Below are positions 1-11,323 of a DNA stretch of 64,000 nucleotides, piece after piece. Source of the DNA: Amphibalanus amphitrite (taxonomy: Eukaryota > Arthropoda > Thecostraca > Balanomorpha > Balanidae); the NCBI RefSeq assembly GCF_019059575.1, contig NW_024882976.1:62001-126000 (forward strand), written 5' to 3'. Numbering within the stretch: the first letter of the stretch is position 1; every line of letters starts with the position of its first letter. The position numbers and the translations under genes are program-made. Under the pieces are notes generated by a model. It did not search any database and was not told the origin of the DNA. It saw only the letters and a program-made list of their open reading frames with translations.

Positions 1-425
1 TTCCGGTTTTTTCGATAGACTCAAAATTTTAAATTTTATAATGATTTTCCCAAAAAAGTCAGTTTTTTGAAAAAATTTAGGCCAAAATCCAAAATTTTAA
101 AAAACCGAGATAGCCATTTGATAGACAAAGTAAAATTACGTATAACCTTTTTTGTTGCGTCTTGATTCCTTTAAAAATGAAGATGTTAGCGGCGTTTGAA
201 CTTTTGCCGTTTTTGAGGCGAAAATGGCGAACATGACGTCACTAAAACGTCAATTTCTCAAAAATTTTCCGACGGATTTCGCTCAAATTTTCAGGGAACG
301 TGTCAAATTGATGTAAGAAAAGGTACTGAAAGTTTGGCGGCGCTGCGCGCCGCCGTTTTTGAGATATCGCAAATATTCGCGAGGGGGGGTAAAATTTACC
401 CCCCCCCCAGCCCCGCGCGGGTTAA
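1..425. mobile_element. right end of a TTAA-type (piggyBac-like) MITE cut by the window edge
   Basis: The segment ends in a run of C followed by CCCCGCGCGGG and TTAA at 422-425. Its interior is related, in inverted orientation, to 38100-38470 and 59160-59480, for example the words around Ccaaaattttgaaaaacc, the phrase for 'gcgaacatgacgtcactaaaacg' and 'caaacgccgctaacatct'. The left end lies outside the window. No coding potential was seen. Confidence 0.7.
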
Positions 426-640
426 GGTTATCAAGTATCAACGCAAACAAAGCGATTGTAAGGAAGAGCGAGTTCGAACAGAGCGTTAGTACACTTACTT
501 GTTGACAATTTGTAAGCTAGCAATGCCCAGTCAAAGGCTAGGCTAGTTCATCAACAAACCAGGGATTGGTGAACCGACAAGGAAACGACTACGCCTATCC
601 AGAAGTTGGTAGGTCCACAAAGCCCAGACTAGTACTCAAC

Positions 641-890
641 AAGGTGACGCCTATGCGAATTGGAACCAAACTTGTAGACAAACTGTTAGTTTGTTGGCCA
701 ACAAGCCTGGGGTTGGTGAATCGACAAGGTATCGACAAGGTGACGCCTATGCGAATTGGAACCAAACTTGTAGACAAACTGTTAGTTTGGTGGCCAACAA
801 GCCTGGGGTTGGTGAATCGACAAGGTATCGACAAGGTGACGCCTATGCGAATTGGAACCAAACTTGTAACAAGGAGCCAACTTGTAGATT
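641..890. repeat. 96-bp minisatellite, about 2.5 copies
   Basis: The phrase AAGGTGACGCCTATGCGAAT recurs at 641, 737 and 833, exactly 96 bp apart, with nearly identical intervening sequence. Because 96 is divisible by three, open frames of 88-121 codons exist on both strands. They are by-products of the repeat; no signal peptide, domain or splice context supports a gene. Confidence 0.85.
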
Positions 891-925
891 TGGTTTACAG
901 TGTAGCATTATACAAATTATATCAA

Positions 926-2990
926 CTTTAAAAATTGAATCAACTTTTGAAGTGAAGTTCACATGAAAAACCAAAAGTTCAAGCATAATAATTGTTTAAA
1001 CATAATGATGCAACATGTGTCTCCCAGATGGAACTTATATTTCAATTGAAAACTGAAAATGGAAAACAGAAGATGGATCTGCGGAGTTACTGAGATCACA
1101 AGGTGCTCTTGATTGTTGGTAGTTGAAGATGTTGAGAGAACTTGTGAATCTGTATACCAGTCCTGACTTGTTTGATTGTTCAAAACTATTTTAATTCTCA
1201 TAATTGTGTAATGTGTAGTGACTGTGCACACTGCGCAGCACATGTGCGCAGAAATATGCAGGTGGCTGGTAGGTGGGTTAAACTTCGGAGATGCGAATTT
1301 GGATGTCAGTTATAAAATTAATGGTTATGCCTTGTAGAGTAAGCTCTGCTGTTATTTTTGTTTTTTTTGTAATTGTCTTTTATAATTGTAACCTACAATG
1401 CTGTTGGTTTCATTTTTATTAAAATGCTCGACCAGATTTTGCACTTGTTCATGCTGCATGCATGAATGGCTAACTTTGGGGTGTTTATTCAACCCTGACT
1501 GCTAAAGTTTTCCAAAGGCACATGACACAGCACGGCTAGATCAGCTGGTACCTACCTGTTGACTGTTTTTGTTTTTGGTGGTGATGTGTTTGCTGTTTGT
1601 CTTTTGCAAGGTGGTCAATGAAATAAAATAATGCATTATTTTGAAATGTTTCCTTGACAGAAGCCAGGAGCCGGATTGATGTTTGCTGGTGAATGAGATG
1701 GTTCAAAAGCATCTGATGTTTTTCAAGGTACATAAGTCATAACATCCCTTTCATACGCTGAAGTTTTAATAGCTTCTCAGTCTCTGTCATTTTCCTGAAA
1801 TACTGGTGTAGATAAGAGATATCAGTACCTTCTCAGAGGTACCTCCCTTCTGCTGGATAAATATTTAATTGGTTGGATGAAATGGACAGGTAGCCTTATG
1901 ATAATGTAATGTGGAATTTTATTTCTATAAAACTTTGAATATGAAGTTCTAATTATTCATATGTGCATACATTTTTGATCACTTAAGAAAGTTTTCCACA
2001 AGAGTAGATAATGTGGGAAAGTCTATCAAATGGCACATTCTGAAGGCTCAATGCTGACAGAGTGCTGCCTCAAAGAATAACTGACTTGCTGGGTTACGAA
2101 TATTTCTTTATTTTAATTTTCAAATGTAATGTAAAATACATTGCAGTGAAATAACAAAATAGTGCAGTAAAATAGGATTGGCGACGATCAAACAACACGT
2201 GCGCCATTGATGTCTGCAAAAATTGCTACCAGATTGCTACCAAATCCGTGACGTAACTACGGCGCCTTTTTTTCCCTAGTGAACCAACCTGAGTAGTAAA
2301 GTAATCTTGCGGCCAAGTAGTCTGCCTTAGCCAGAAACCAGACAATATAAACGACCGGAGCGGACAAAATTGGAATACCAAGTACCAGGGATTGAAACCA
2401 CCACAAACATCTTCTTAAGCTCATAGTATGGGGCGAAATGAACGCAAAGGGTTTACTGGCTTTACGTTGCATCCCCAAAGCAGGCATTCAACACGACGAG
2501 CACCGTGTCAAAAATCCTGCAAGGCTCATTCAAAGCAGCGGTCGGGCGTACGAGCACAACGGCGCCGTCACGGAATGGAAACTCTGCGCTTCAACGTCAG
2601 GACAATTTCCACGCACGATGAAGCACCAGGGCACAACGTAAAATAAACTAGAAAATATGGGCGCGAATTGCGAAATATCTTTTAAGTGTTTTGGGACAAA
2701 GAAGAAGGACCGGGCAGCCTCCACGACCTAAATTCATTTGAAAATACGTGAACAATTGTGAAGGAAAGCCTGTATCAGCACGAGCCAGCTCGAGCAGCGT
2801 CTGAAAAAATGTTTAGAAATACCGGCGAGAAGCTGTGCAGCTTCGCTACACGCGGCTTCGTGATGGTTATCTGCTTGTCGAATAAAAGAATGTCAACAAA
2901 AAAGGCAGTCCTGAAAACCAAGCCATTACGATGTTGCAAAACTGCTGGGATATCCCGTACAGTTGTATACCTCACTGCTATCTGACATAA
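926..2990. other. AT-rich intergenic stretch, no gene recognised
   Basis: Only short frames lacking domain character are present. The segment 2155-2310 resembles 12470-12560 (shared 'gtgacgt', 'agtgaac.aacc', 'agtaaagtaatcttg'), so part of it is a dispersed repeat. The last 100 bases lead into the promoter of the first cuticle gene. Confidence 0.5.
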
Positions 2991-3021
2991 TATCTCGTCC
3001 TCAGGAGCGCCCCTGCGTTGG

Positions 3022-3106
3022 CCACGCCCGTCCATCGGCGAATGTCTAGGTCACGGCCCGGCTCCGAGCCGTATAAAGCCGCTCGGGTCCGCAGGTCAGC
3101 ATCAGT
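3022..3106 (+). promoter_or_regulatory. core promoter of cuticle gene 1
   Basis: In order: CCACGCCC (3022-3029), TCTAGGTCA (3045-3053), TATAAA (3072-3077) and initiator TCAGT (3102-3106). The initiator A is 32 bp from the first T of the TATA box. The half-site ends 19 bp before TATA. The TATA box lies between inverted arms CCGAGC and GCTCGG. The same order and spacing recur at the other type A genes. Confidence 0.85.
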
Positions 3107-3135
3107 TGATCACGCAGCCCCACAGCACAATCAAC

Positions 3136-3773
3136 ATGAAGGTAGGTGCTCTCCTAGCCGCAGCTGTATTTGGAGGTTTTTGTTAAGTAAACCCAGGCGG
3201 AGCGGTCGAAAGGAAGGGAAATGGTATGAAAAACTTGGCGAAATGGGATATGGTTTCAAATATTGAGCAGCCATTAGAACAGCTTCGTAACAAATCGAAA
3301 GATTCTTCGCCGCAGTATCGCTGATATGAATTGAGCATCGTATTTTGTTTCAGTTCTTCGTGGTCGCCGCCCTGCTGGCCGTTGCCGCCGCCGACAGCGC
3401 GCCCTCCTACGCGCCCAGGCCCGCCTACCACCCCCAGCCGGCCTACAAGCCCGCTCCCTACAAGCAGGAGAGCTACGACCAGCCGCCCAAGTACGACTAC
3501 AGCTACGACGTCCACGGATACGGAGACTACGAGCCCGTCTTCAACGCCCAGGAGGCGCGTGACGGCTACGCCACCCAGGGATCTTACTCGGTTGTGCTGC
3601 CCGACGGCCGTACCCAGACGGTCACCTACCGTGTGGATGACGCCTACTCTGGCACCATTGCTGACGTCACCTACGAGGGTGAGGCCCGCTACGACGAGTA
3701 CAAGCCCAGCTACAAGCCCAGCTACCCTCAGCAGAGCTACAAGCCCACCTACAAGCCCGCCTACGGCAACTAA
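3136..3773 (+). CDS. RR-type cuticle protein, type A (gene 1)
   Basis: Two exons: 3136-3141 (ATG AAG) and 3354-3773, joined across an intron with gtaggt donor and tttgtttcag acceptor. The product is 141 aa. Residues 1-16 (MKFFVVAALLAVAAAD) form a signal peptide, so it is secreted to the cuticle. Residues 17-48 are Tyr-Pro rich. Residues about 49-114 match the Rebers-Riddiford (chitin_bind_4) consensus, with GSYSVVLPDGRTQTVTY at its heart. The tail is YKP repeats ending AYGN. RR domains bind chitin through aromatic residues; the exact cuticle layer is not knowable here. I chose the exon-1 start because TATA, initiator, ATG and donor line up as in eight siblings, whereas a start at 3345 would lie inside the intron's polypyrimidine tract. 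AATAAA is at 3846-3851, 73 bp past the stop. Confidence 0.92.
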
Positions 3774-4105
3774 GTCACAAATAAGTGTATTGTATGCTTG
3801 AATGAATTCTGTTTGTGCTTTATTTATTGTGTGATGTCCGTTGTCAATAAATTCAAGTTATCGTATTCAAGTCTGCATTGAGTAAGCCCTTCGTATCTGA
3901 GAAACTCAACTCAGGTCAGCGATGCCTAAATTCCTAGGGACATTTTATAGACTTACTGCTGCTCTTATCAATCGTAGAAAGCTTCAAAGTGATTGTTCAG
4001 TAGGTGTAGCTATGACGAGCATGGCGACTTTCTGATTCTGAAGTAAGGTTTATCAGGTCTGAGGTAAAGTCCGAGGTAACTACAACTTGAACTAAAAAGG
4101 TAATC

Positions 4106-5896
4106 TTAACCCGCGCACCGACGGGGGTCTGCGCCAACTTCGCACCGACGGGGGGGGGGCGGATGACCGCCCCCCCTGAGATCTCGAGAACGAAGCAAGA
4201 TAGCGACAAGCGGTAAACGGCATCGGATGCGCACGGTCAAGATCTACAATTTTTACTAAGGTCATTTTCAGGTCAGGTCAAAGATGACGTCACAGGGGTC
4301 GAAAAATTCAAAATGGCGGCGCTAGATATGGAGAGTTTTTCTCGAATAACTTTCGAATTAGTCAAGATAGGAGCAAACTAAGGGCATCATCGTGATCCTC
4401 TCGTCAATCCGCATCGAATGATATATATGTTGACCTCGAAAGGTCAAGGTCAAAGGTTGACCTCAGGTCACGTGACCTCGAGGTCATCATGTATATCATT
4501 CGATGCGTCTTGACGAGCTGAACACAATGAGACCATCCACGCGGCTTTATCTTGTTCCTGTACGGAGTTATTGGCCAAAAACCTTTGGTGACCTTTGATG
4601 ACGTCACATGACCTCACAGCTGCCCAACAGCAAAACAGACCTCAAGGTAGTGAAGGTTGATCGTATATGAAGTCATGTATGGTATATGGGGCCGTTCCGA
4701 CCCGTTTTAGTGGTAAAAATAGGGAGTTGATTTTTCCCCCATTGACTTATAATGGGGAGGTCGCGAAATTGACCTGACCTTAGGTCACCGATATCAAAAT
4801 TCCGAGATATACAAATTGTAGCTACTAATGACCTTATAACATCCTGCGACTTTCAAAGGCCTCCGACATCTACTGTAGCTCTGGCACGGTGACAAAGTTG
4901 CAAAAAAGTGACTTGAGGTTGGGTCATTCAAAGTGACCTGGGCCTCGTTTCATAAAAGGAATTACTTACGGCGTTCCGTCAATTATGCCAGATTTGGCGT
5001 ATTTGATGCCAATTCGGTTTCATAAAGCCGGAGACCGGAGTAGTTCACGCCATCGAAATTACGGAGCTTCATTTACGGCAAATGCTCGATTCCGGACCAA
5101 TTGATGCCATTTGGATTTCATAAAACGACGTAATTAACGCCAAATATTTTATCAAGTTCTTGATATCAGTGGTGTAAACTACGCACGAAAATGTTGCGTG
5201 AATTTGAATTAATGTGAAGATTCGAAGCTAATTTTTGATATATTTTATAATGTTGAGCCCGGTGAGGAAGAAAGAACAACCAAAACGAGACAAAGAAACT
5301 GCCAATCTTCTGTACCAGTCGCTTTTTGTGGCCACTATCGGAATTTTGTTTATTCGCCGCGCCGCGCCACTTACGTAGTTAGGCACTTCTGCTTAGCTGG
5401 CTTTCTGCTGTTTTCAATATATTGATTTAATAAAGGATGGTCATCAGTATCAATTTTGTTTTTTCATAAATAATTTTTTAAGATTTAAATTCAACATAAT
5501 TGTTTATAATTTCTCGTAAAAAATCAGTGTTGACATGAAATTGTAATTTGTAGGACGCTTGTTGATAAATTACGGTAACTACGCAAATGTGCTTAGTTAC
5601 GGAGGTGTAAACAATGCCAGTTGTGGCTTTGTGAAACGGCTTCATTCGCGCTCCGTAGTTTGAAAGGGTGTGAATTACGGAAAGGTGTAAGTTACGGCAG
5701 AGCTTTATGAAACGAGGCCCTGGTGACCTGACCTTAAAAGGTAGGAGGTTCAAACTTGCACACCATGTGTAAAATTGATGAGGGAATAGTCGTACCAAAT
5801 TTCGCGGCGCTACGCGCCGCGGTTTTCCCGCTATTCGCGAAAAACCTCAGGGGGGGGGGGGCGGATATCCGCCCCCCCCGTCGGTGCGCGGGTTAA
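4106..5896. mobile_element. TTAA-flanked piggyBac-like MITE (1.79 kb) with a nested element
   Basis: TTAA lies at 4106-4109 and 5893-5896. The inverted termini begin CCCGCGCACCGACGGGGG on the left, and the right end is its complement (GTCGGTGCGCGGG). The interior is dense in AGGTCA/TGACCT words. A separate TIR element (4940-5720) sits inside. No transposase is recognisable, so it is non-autonomous. TTAA target duplication with CCC-ending termini is the known piggyBac signature. Confidence 0.8.
4940..5720. mobile_element. nested TIR element (GGGCCTCGTTTCATAAA)
   Basis: Termini GGGCCTCGTTTCATAAA at 4940 and its complement ending at 5720 are a perfect inverted pair. CCTGG-like flanks on both sides suggest a short target duplication (the boundary is ambiguous by 1-2 bases). 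A second, truncated copy in the opposite orientation lies at about 36460-37050. The interior contains many small 'ttacggcgt / acgcc' inverted words. Confidence 0.75.
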
Positions 5897-7528
5897 AAGC
5901 TGACCTAAGGTCGAGGTCATGACGCGACCGGAAACGATCATAGCACATATCAGTCGATCTGTATTGAAGAGCTGAACAGCCTCAAGGTGTTTTCCTCGCT
6001 CTAGCATGTTTATATAAAAAAGTAAATGTGAAAACTGTTGGAAACCTTTCATGATCTGAGATGACCTCAGGTGCATAAAGAGATGTCCGGGGCGGGGTGC
6101 AATTTACTGCAATTTACTTATTTTAAAATTTACTAAATAGATAGTCAATAGGCAACCACTAAAAGAAGGAGTCACAAGAGTAAAAGGAACAAATATGACA
6201 CACAAGCACCACACAGAAACACACGACACCTACGCTCTAACATAAAATGCAAACAGACGTGAAAAATACAATGAAACATGCAAAACAATACGTGATGACG
6301 TAAAAACGTTGAAATAAAAAAGTAGTTGTGAACGATAATTAGCATGAAAGTTTTAAAAGTCCACGTAAAGTCGGAGAAAAAATCATGCAGGTACAGGGTA
6401 AACCAGAAATATATGCAGAAACAGCGAAACATGAACGATAACAGATAAACGCCAAACGGGGCATAGTTCATAAACACGGAAATGAGTAAAACGACATAAA
6501 TGAGTAAAAAGTAGAAATTAAATGAGACAAACATAAAGCGCAACAAAAGTAACAATGATGAGAAAAATCAAGTACCAACAATGAATGGCAGCAAGGAGGT
6601 GACGGTGAGCTCGTAGCGTATTTCATGGCGTGAGCTTCGTACAACGTAAAATAAGCTGGACGTGAAGCAGTCGTCTTTGGAGTATGCGAGGAATGACTTT
6701 GTCTCACTTGCGACACGTCACACGATAGTCCAGCCCGTTTTGACTGATGCGGGTGTGGCCCACAGTAAACTGCTGAAGTGCGTGTCCGTTGGGTAGGCAC
6801 GCGTATGAGCTATCGGCATAGGGGTATCTCAGGCATTTCTTTTCCGAGCAGAGACCCTTCAGGAACAGGAGGTCATGTTGGGTCCTTCGGGAGGAAAATA
6901 ACAAGCACGGAACAGCTTGGATAATTAGGTAATAGAAGGGTTGCAGAACTGAGCTGATCTTAGGTCACCGATATCAAAGTTCGAAATATTTATGCATTTC
7001 ATACATAGATAGATAGGTTTCAATTCCTAACAGCTGGAATAAATAGGTAATAGAAGGGTTGCAAAACTGACCTGACCTTAGGTCACCGATATCAAAATTC
7101 CGAAATATCATACATAGATAGATAGGTTTCAATTCCTAACAGCTGGAATAAATAGGTAATAGAATGGTTGCAAAACTGACCTGACCTTAGGTCACCAATA
7201 TCAAAATTCCGAAATATTTATGCATTTCATACATAGGTAGATAGGTTTCAATTTCTTAATTGGCATAATTTGATGTAGATGCAATTGTATCATGTGTAGA
7301 TGGACGAACCATTAACAATAATGGAGACGTTCTCAAGCAATGCACAATTAATGTAAAATATAACATGATGCCAGTAAATCCTGCTGTGCCAGGATCGGTG
7401 TAGTCAGTTGGTGTAGCTGTGACGATCATTAGACATTTTCGTGAGGTGATGTCACTTGAGAGATTTTTGAGGTAAGCCGTAAGGGGTGTTAAAATATCAT
7501 CCCCCCATCCCAGCAGCTCACGGGTTAA
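5897..7528. repeat. degenerate TTAA-type repeat region
   Basis: A recognisable right end, 'cagcagctcacggg' plus TTAA, sits at 7525-7528, and TGACCT words are frequent, but no matching left terminus was found. The interval includes a separate short tandem array (about 6915-7260). The long minus-strand frame at 6172-6555 is Phe/Leu/Tyr-rich reverse reading of AT-rich DNA, and no gene is supported. Confidence 0.45.
6915..7260. repeat. tandem repeat, unit about 110-118 bp, three copies
   Basis: The phrase aatagaaNggttgca recurs at 6931, 7049 and 7158. Each copy is followed by a 'gacctgaccttaggtcaccgat'-like block and an 'acatagatagataggtttcaa'-like block. Each unit therefore carries inverted TGACCT/AGGTCA words. 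Confidence 0.75.
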
Positions 7529-7718
7529 GACATTAGATTTCATGCCACGCGGCCACAACAAAAAGAAAAATTATCCCACTGACCTGGGTTTGCACTAGGG
7601 GTAGATACAGGATACCACTCACGATTACCCATACCAGCCCGACAGACCATTGTAGAATTATCTTCAGTTCACAAGATCTATCTGATTGAACATCGCCTTC
7701 GGCCGGCACGTCATCCGA

Positions 7719-7803
7719 CCACGCCCGTCCATTTGCGAATGTCTAGGTCACGGCCCGACTCCGAGCCGTATAAAGCCGCTCCGGTCCGCAGGTCGGCATC
7801 AGT
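7719..7803 (+). promoter_or_regulatory. core promoter of cuticle gene 2
   Basis: CCACGCCC 7719-7726, TCTAGGTCA 7742-7750, TATAAA 7769-7774 and TCAGT 7799-7803, with the same spacing as gene 1. The downstream inverted arm is GCTCCGG instead of GCTCGG, which it shares with genes 3 and 6. Confidence 0.85.
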
Positions 7804-7832
7804 TGATCACACAGCTCCACAGCACTCTGAAC

Positions 7833-8493
7833 ATGAAGGTAGGTGCTCTTCAAACCGAAGCTGTGATTGGGAGGACTGGTAAACCAAGGTCTCAAGGAAG
7901 GAAGAATGGTGTGGAAAATTTCGTGAATGAGAGATGCCATCAAATATTGAACAACCATTGGATTGGTGATAATGCAAAACAGTCATTCGCCATGTCGCTT
8001 TATATGAATTCGACGTTGTTCTATGTTTCAGTTCTTCGTGGTTGCCGCCCTGCTGGCCGTTGTCGCCGCCGACAACGCGCCCTACACCACTCCGGCGCCC
8101 ACCTACGCCCCGACCTACAGGCCGACCTACGCGCCCAGGCCCGCCTACCACCCCCAGCCGGCCTACAAGCCCGCTCCCTACAAGCAGGAGAGCTACGACC
8201 AGCCGCCCAAGTACGACTACAGCTACGACGTCCACGGATACGGAGACTACGAGCCCATCTTCAACGCTCAGGAGGCGCGTGACGGCTACGCCACCCAGGG
8301 ATCTTACTCGGTTGTGCTGCCCGACGGCCGTACCCAGACGGTCACCTACCGTGTGGATGACGCCTACTCTGGCAACATTGCTGAGGTCACCTACGAGGGT
8401 GAGGCCCGCTACGACGAGTACAAGCCCAGCTACAAGCCCAGCTACCCTCAGCAGAGCTACAAGCCTACCTACAAGCCCGCCTACGGCAACTAA
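7833..8493 (+). CDS. RR-type cuticle protein, A/B hybrid (gene 2)
   Basis: Exons 7833-7838 (ATG AAG) and 8032-8493, with donor gtaggt and acceptor tatgtttcag. The product is 155 aa, starting with the signal peptide MKFFVVAALLAVVAAD. It has the 14-residue N-terminal insertion (PYTTPAPTYAPTYRPTY) otherwise seen only in type B genes 8-10, but the C-terminus (PQQSYKPTYKPAYGN), the intron and the promoter are type A. The RR domain is at about residues 63-128, with variants EPIF and SGNIAEV. It is secreted and probably chitin-binding. No AATAAA lies close to the stop; the nearest seen is 8806-8811, unlike the siblings, where it lies 70-95 bp downstream. Confidence 0.9.
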
Positions 8494-8559
8494 ATAGATC
8501 GTACCCAGTATTTTCGTATAAATAGGACATTTGGAAAGTTATTTATTTATTTACTTGAT

Positions 8560-10057
8560 GCTATCGTCATGACATGTGCCATCATCGGCATGTTATTCAT
8601 CTGCGCAAATATATGATGTTTTACAACAAACCTTTTATTGGAGTCTGACTGTATCGAAAACGTGGCAATGTGCCATACAGATCATAGTTTAAGCATCAAT
8701 ACCAGAGGCGAGAATAAGCATGAAGTGTAATGTAACATAAAACGAGCAGCGAAGAACGCACAATCGACAGCAAGGAAAGCACAAGGGCAAACAGGAAACG
8801 TGTGAAATAAATGCTTCCATGCCATGATGAGAGGAAAGGGGACCTCAGACGAGGAAAGCATCTCTCTCAGAAATTCTGTCACGAGGCACAGCTAGATTCC
8901 AGCCCCCGTTCACGAGCCTCAGAATTCCTTTACCGTGACGTCACGTGGGCGGTAAAAATCCCTTCACCCCATAACGATCCATACAAATGAGGCCGAGTTT
9001 TGAGCTGGGCTGACGCCTAAGTTGAGGGCTAAAATATTATAAAAAGCATACCATTTGACTCAGTAAGGCTTGATTTTTCCAAAACCGGGCCTCAATAGGT
9101 CGCATTCGAATGAAACAAGCATTAATTTTGCCTTTTAGATGAGGCCTGCAAATTTCGATGAAGTTTTTTCTCGTGAAGGAAAAAAATAGTGCTACCAAAT
9201 GCGTCTTGCGCCGCTTTTGCAAAAGTTAGATACTAACGCCATTTTCTATCAATAATATGCAAATTGATTATGATTTTGGCCAAATCGAATGGCAAACATT
9301 CACTTAACAATAGCAAGACTTCTATGAGGTGCATTGGTTTGGCGAGTGATCTATAGTATGCTTCAAAAATACCACTGGAACTTGGTATGCCTCATACTGC
9401 ACTACCAAAGGAACTGAAGACTCGTATCTGAGCCACTTTGAATACAAGATAATGGCCTGAAGTGGGAAAAAGGCTGTGTCATGCCTTTCAAGAGAAGAAA
9501 ACATGCCAGTATTGGTCTTTAGCACAAATATTTATTTCTAGTGAATATTAATAATGTGTAAAATTATAAAATGTTGAACTTCACTTGATACGAGAACAAT
9601 CAACAGATCACCAAAGCAAGGGACCTGGTTGACTGGTCTTGTTGAGTCCATTTTTTACATTTCTCTCATCCAATAAGTACCTAGTTCATTGAGTAGGGTA
9701 TTGTCTACTATTATAATTTGTGGTTAATACCTTAACATAGAACATTGTGAGCAACTGTCAGTGCTGCCGCAAGGCGCAAATGAGCAAGCACAAGTGCTAC
9801 AGTGACATGAATCATGATGAATGTATTTCCAAGGTGGCATATACAATAAATGTTACAAGGGTGGAGTACCTATGTTCTTTTATGAAATGGAAATCATTTA
9901 GAGATACAAAACATCACATGATTCAGAAGAATATTGGTGAGCTGATGATATTTAATGTTCGTACTTTAATAGCACCCATAAAAATCATTTTCATTTTGTT
10001 GAGCAGTGCTCTTGACTTCTTGAGAAAATGGGTGACCGGGACGGGTCAAGAAATTGA
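8560..10057. other. intergenic, no gene recognised
   Basis: AT-rich sequence with short frames only. The segment at 8935-8970 (gtgacgtcacgtgggcggtaaaaat-like) resembles 12495-12520, indicating a dispersed repeat fragment. Nothing else could be supported. Confidence 0.4.
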
Positions 10058-10065
10058 GTTGAAGA

Positions 10066-11315
10066 CAGGGGCTCCGCCACAGGGGGGTACGCGGGGGTCC
10101 GGACCCCCCCAATAATTTACCTGGGGGGTACAGTACCCCCCAATATTCCGAATACCTATCAACTTGTTTTCGCGTACCTAAGAATGACTAAATCATTCAC
10201 AGAATGTGTTGAATAATTTAGAACGTGTTGACAGTCGCAAAGCTAAGGGATTTAGGATCTAGAAATGTAGGGAACCCTTAAAATGTTGTGACACACGAAC
10301 TGCTCAACACTCGCCGACCTTTATGTACGTGAGTTTATTCTACCATTTTGTTATTACTAGGCATGCGTTAAAGATTGCTAGGATTAGCTAAGCATGCTAG
10401 AATTGGGCTATAATTTCGTGAGAGTGGTCCAGCTTGCAAGACACCTCCTAAACACATGAATACCCGCCCCAAAAAAAAGAACTTCTAATCGATCTGAGAA
10501 TCCTCTTTCCATGTGAGGTTAGCCGATAGTGTTGCGGGGGGGGGGGGTCCAAGCCGGTCATTCGAGCACCATACTAGTCTAAGCAGCCTCACACCGTTCT
10601 GAGGTAATCTGCAATAATCTGCACAGGGTTCTGAATGCAGGTTGGTTGGTAGAGATAGGACATCTACAAGTCACAACTCTTACAGGATCCCCATAACCTG
10701 ACCGTTGATTCAAGGGCAGCATTTTGATATCCATTTTCAGGTCAAGGTAGGTCACACCCTGATCACAGAGACTGAGTGTCAGTCTTTAAGGACCCCATAC
10801 TGCTATATGAGGGCAGGGTTTTCAAATCCTTACGACTCCCAAAGCCCTGCGCTTTCCTTTAACTACGGCCTTGGAGGACCCGACTCTGGCCTAAGAGCCT
10901 ACATAAATATTTGAGCGCCTATGAAGGTCCCTGAATTCCAAAGCCCATGCAAGTCACTGAGAGCCTAATGCGCTGTCTGATGGCTTACACCGCCCTTGGA
11001 GCGCGAAACAGCGGCCTCCATTCCTCAAGAACGTTGATTTGAGAGGACACCATGTCGGTGTCAATGGGCTCCGCTTCTCGGTTTTCGATTCCTTGTGCAA
11101 ATTGAACCTTGGTTTTTCGGTTTGAAGCAAAATTCTCCCGATAAAATTATTAAGTTTTCTTTGAACTCTAGATAAAACGGAAATTTTTCATCGATTTCGG
11201 GAGCTGCAGGGGGGGGGGGGGTGCATTCGCCCATTATGCCCACCATGGATCCGCCAGCGAGGTTTTATGTTTTGGGTCCGACCCCCCCAATCCCAAAACC
11301 GTGGCGGAGCCCCTG
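10066..11315. mobile_element. hAT-like non-autonomous element (1.25 kb) with perfect 8-bp TSD
   Basis: Termini CAGGGGCTCCGCCAC (10066-10080) and its exact complement (11301-11315) are flanked by GTTGAAGA at 10058-10065 and 11316-11323. An 8-bp target duplication with CAG-starting termini is the hAT superfamily signature. Sub-terminal sequences are G/C runs (ggtccggaccccccc). No transposase frame is visible. Confidence 0.9.
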
Positions 11316-11323
11316 GTTGAAGA

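Noticed and set aside
566-931. Repeat-containing open frames on both strands
   Set aside because: The 96-bp repeat length is a multiple of three. No other coding evidence exists.
3345-3773. Start of the cuticle proteins at in-intron methionines (MFQFFVV...)
   Set aside because: That triplet is part of the tttcag acceptor. A two-codon first exon with TATA and initiator upstream occurs at all ten RR genes (TATA and initiator also at each).
6172-6555. 127-codon hydrophobic frame on the minus strand
   Set aside because: Phe/Leu/Tyr-rich reading of AT-rich DNA. No promoter or homologous pattern is seen.
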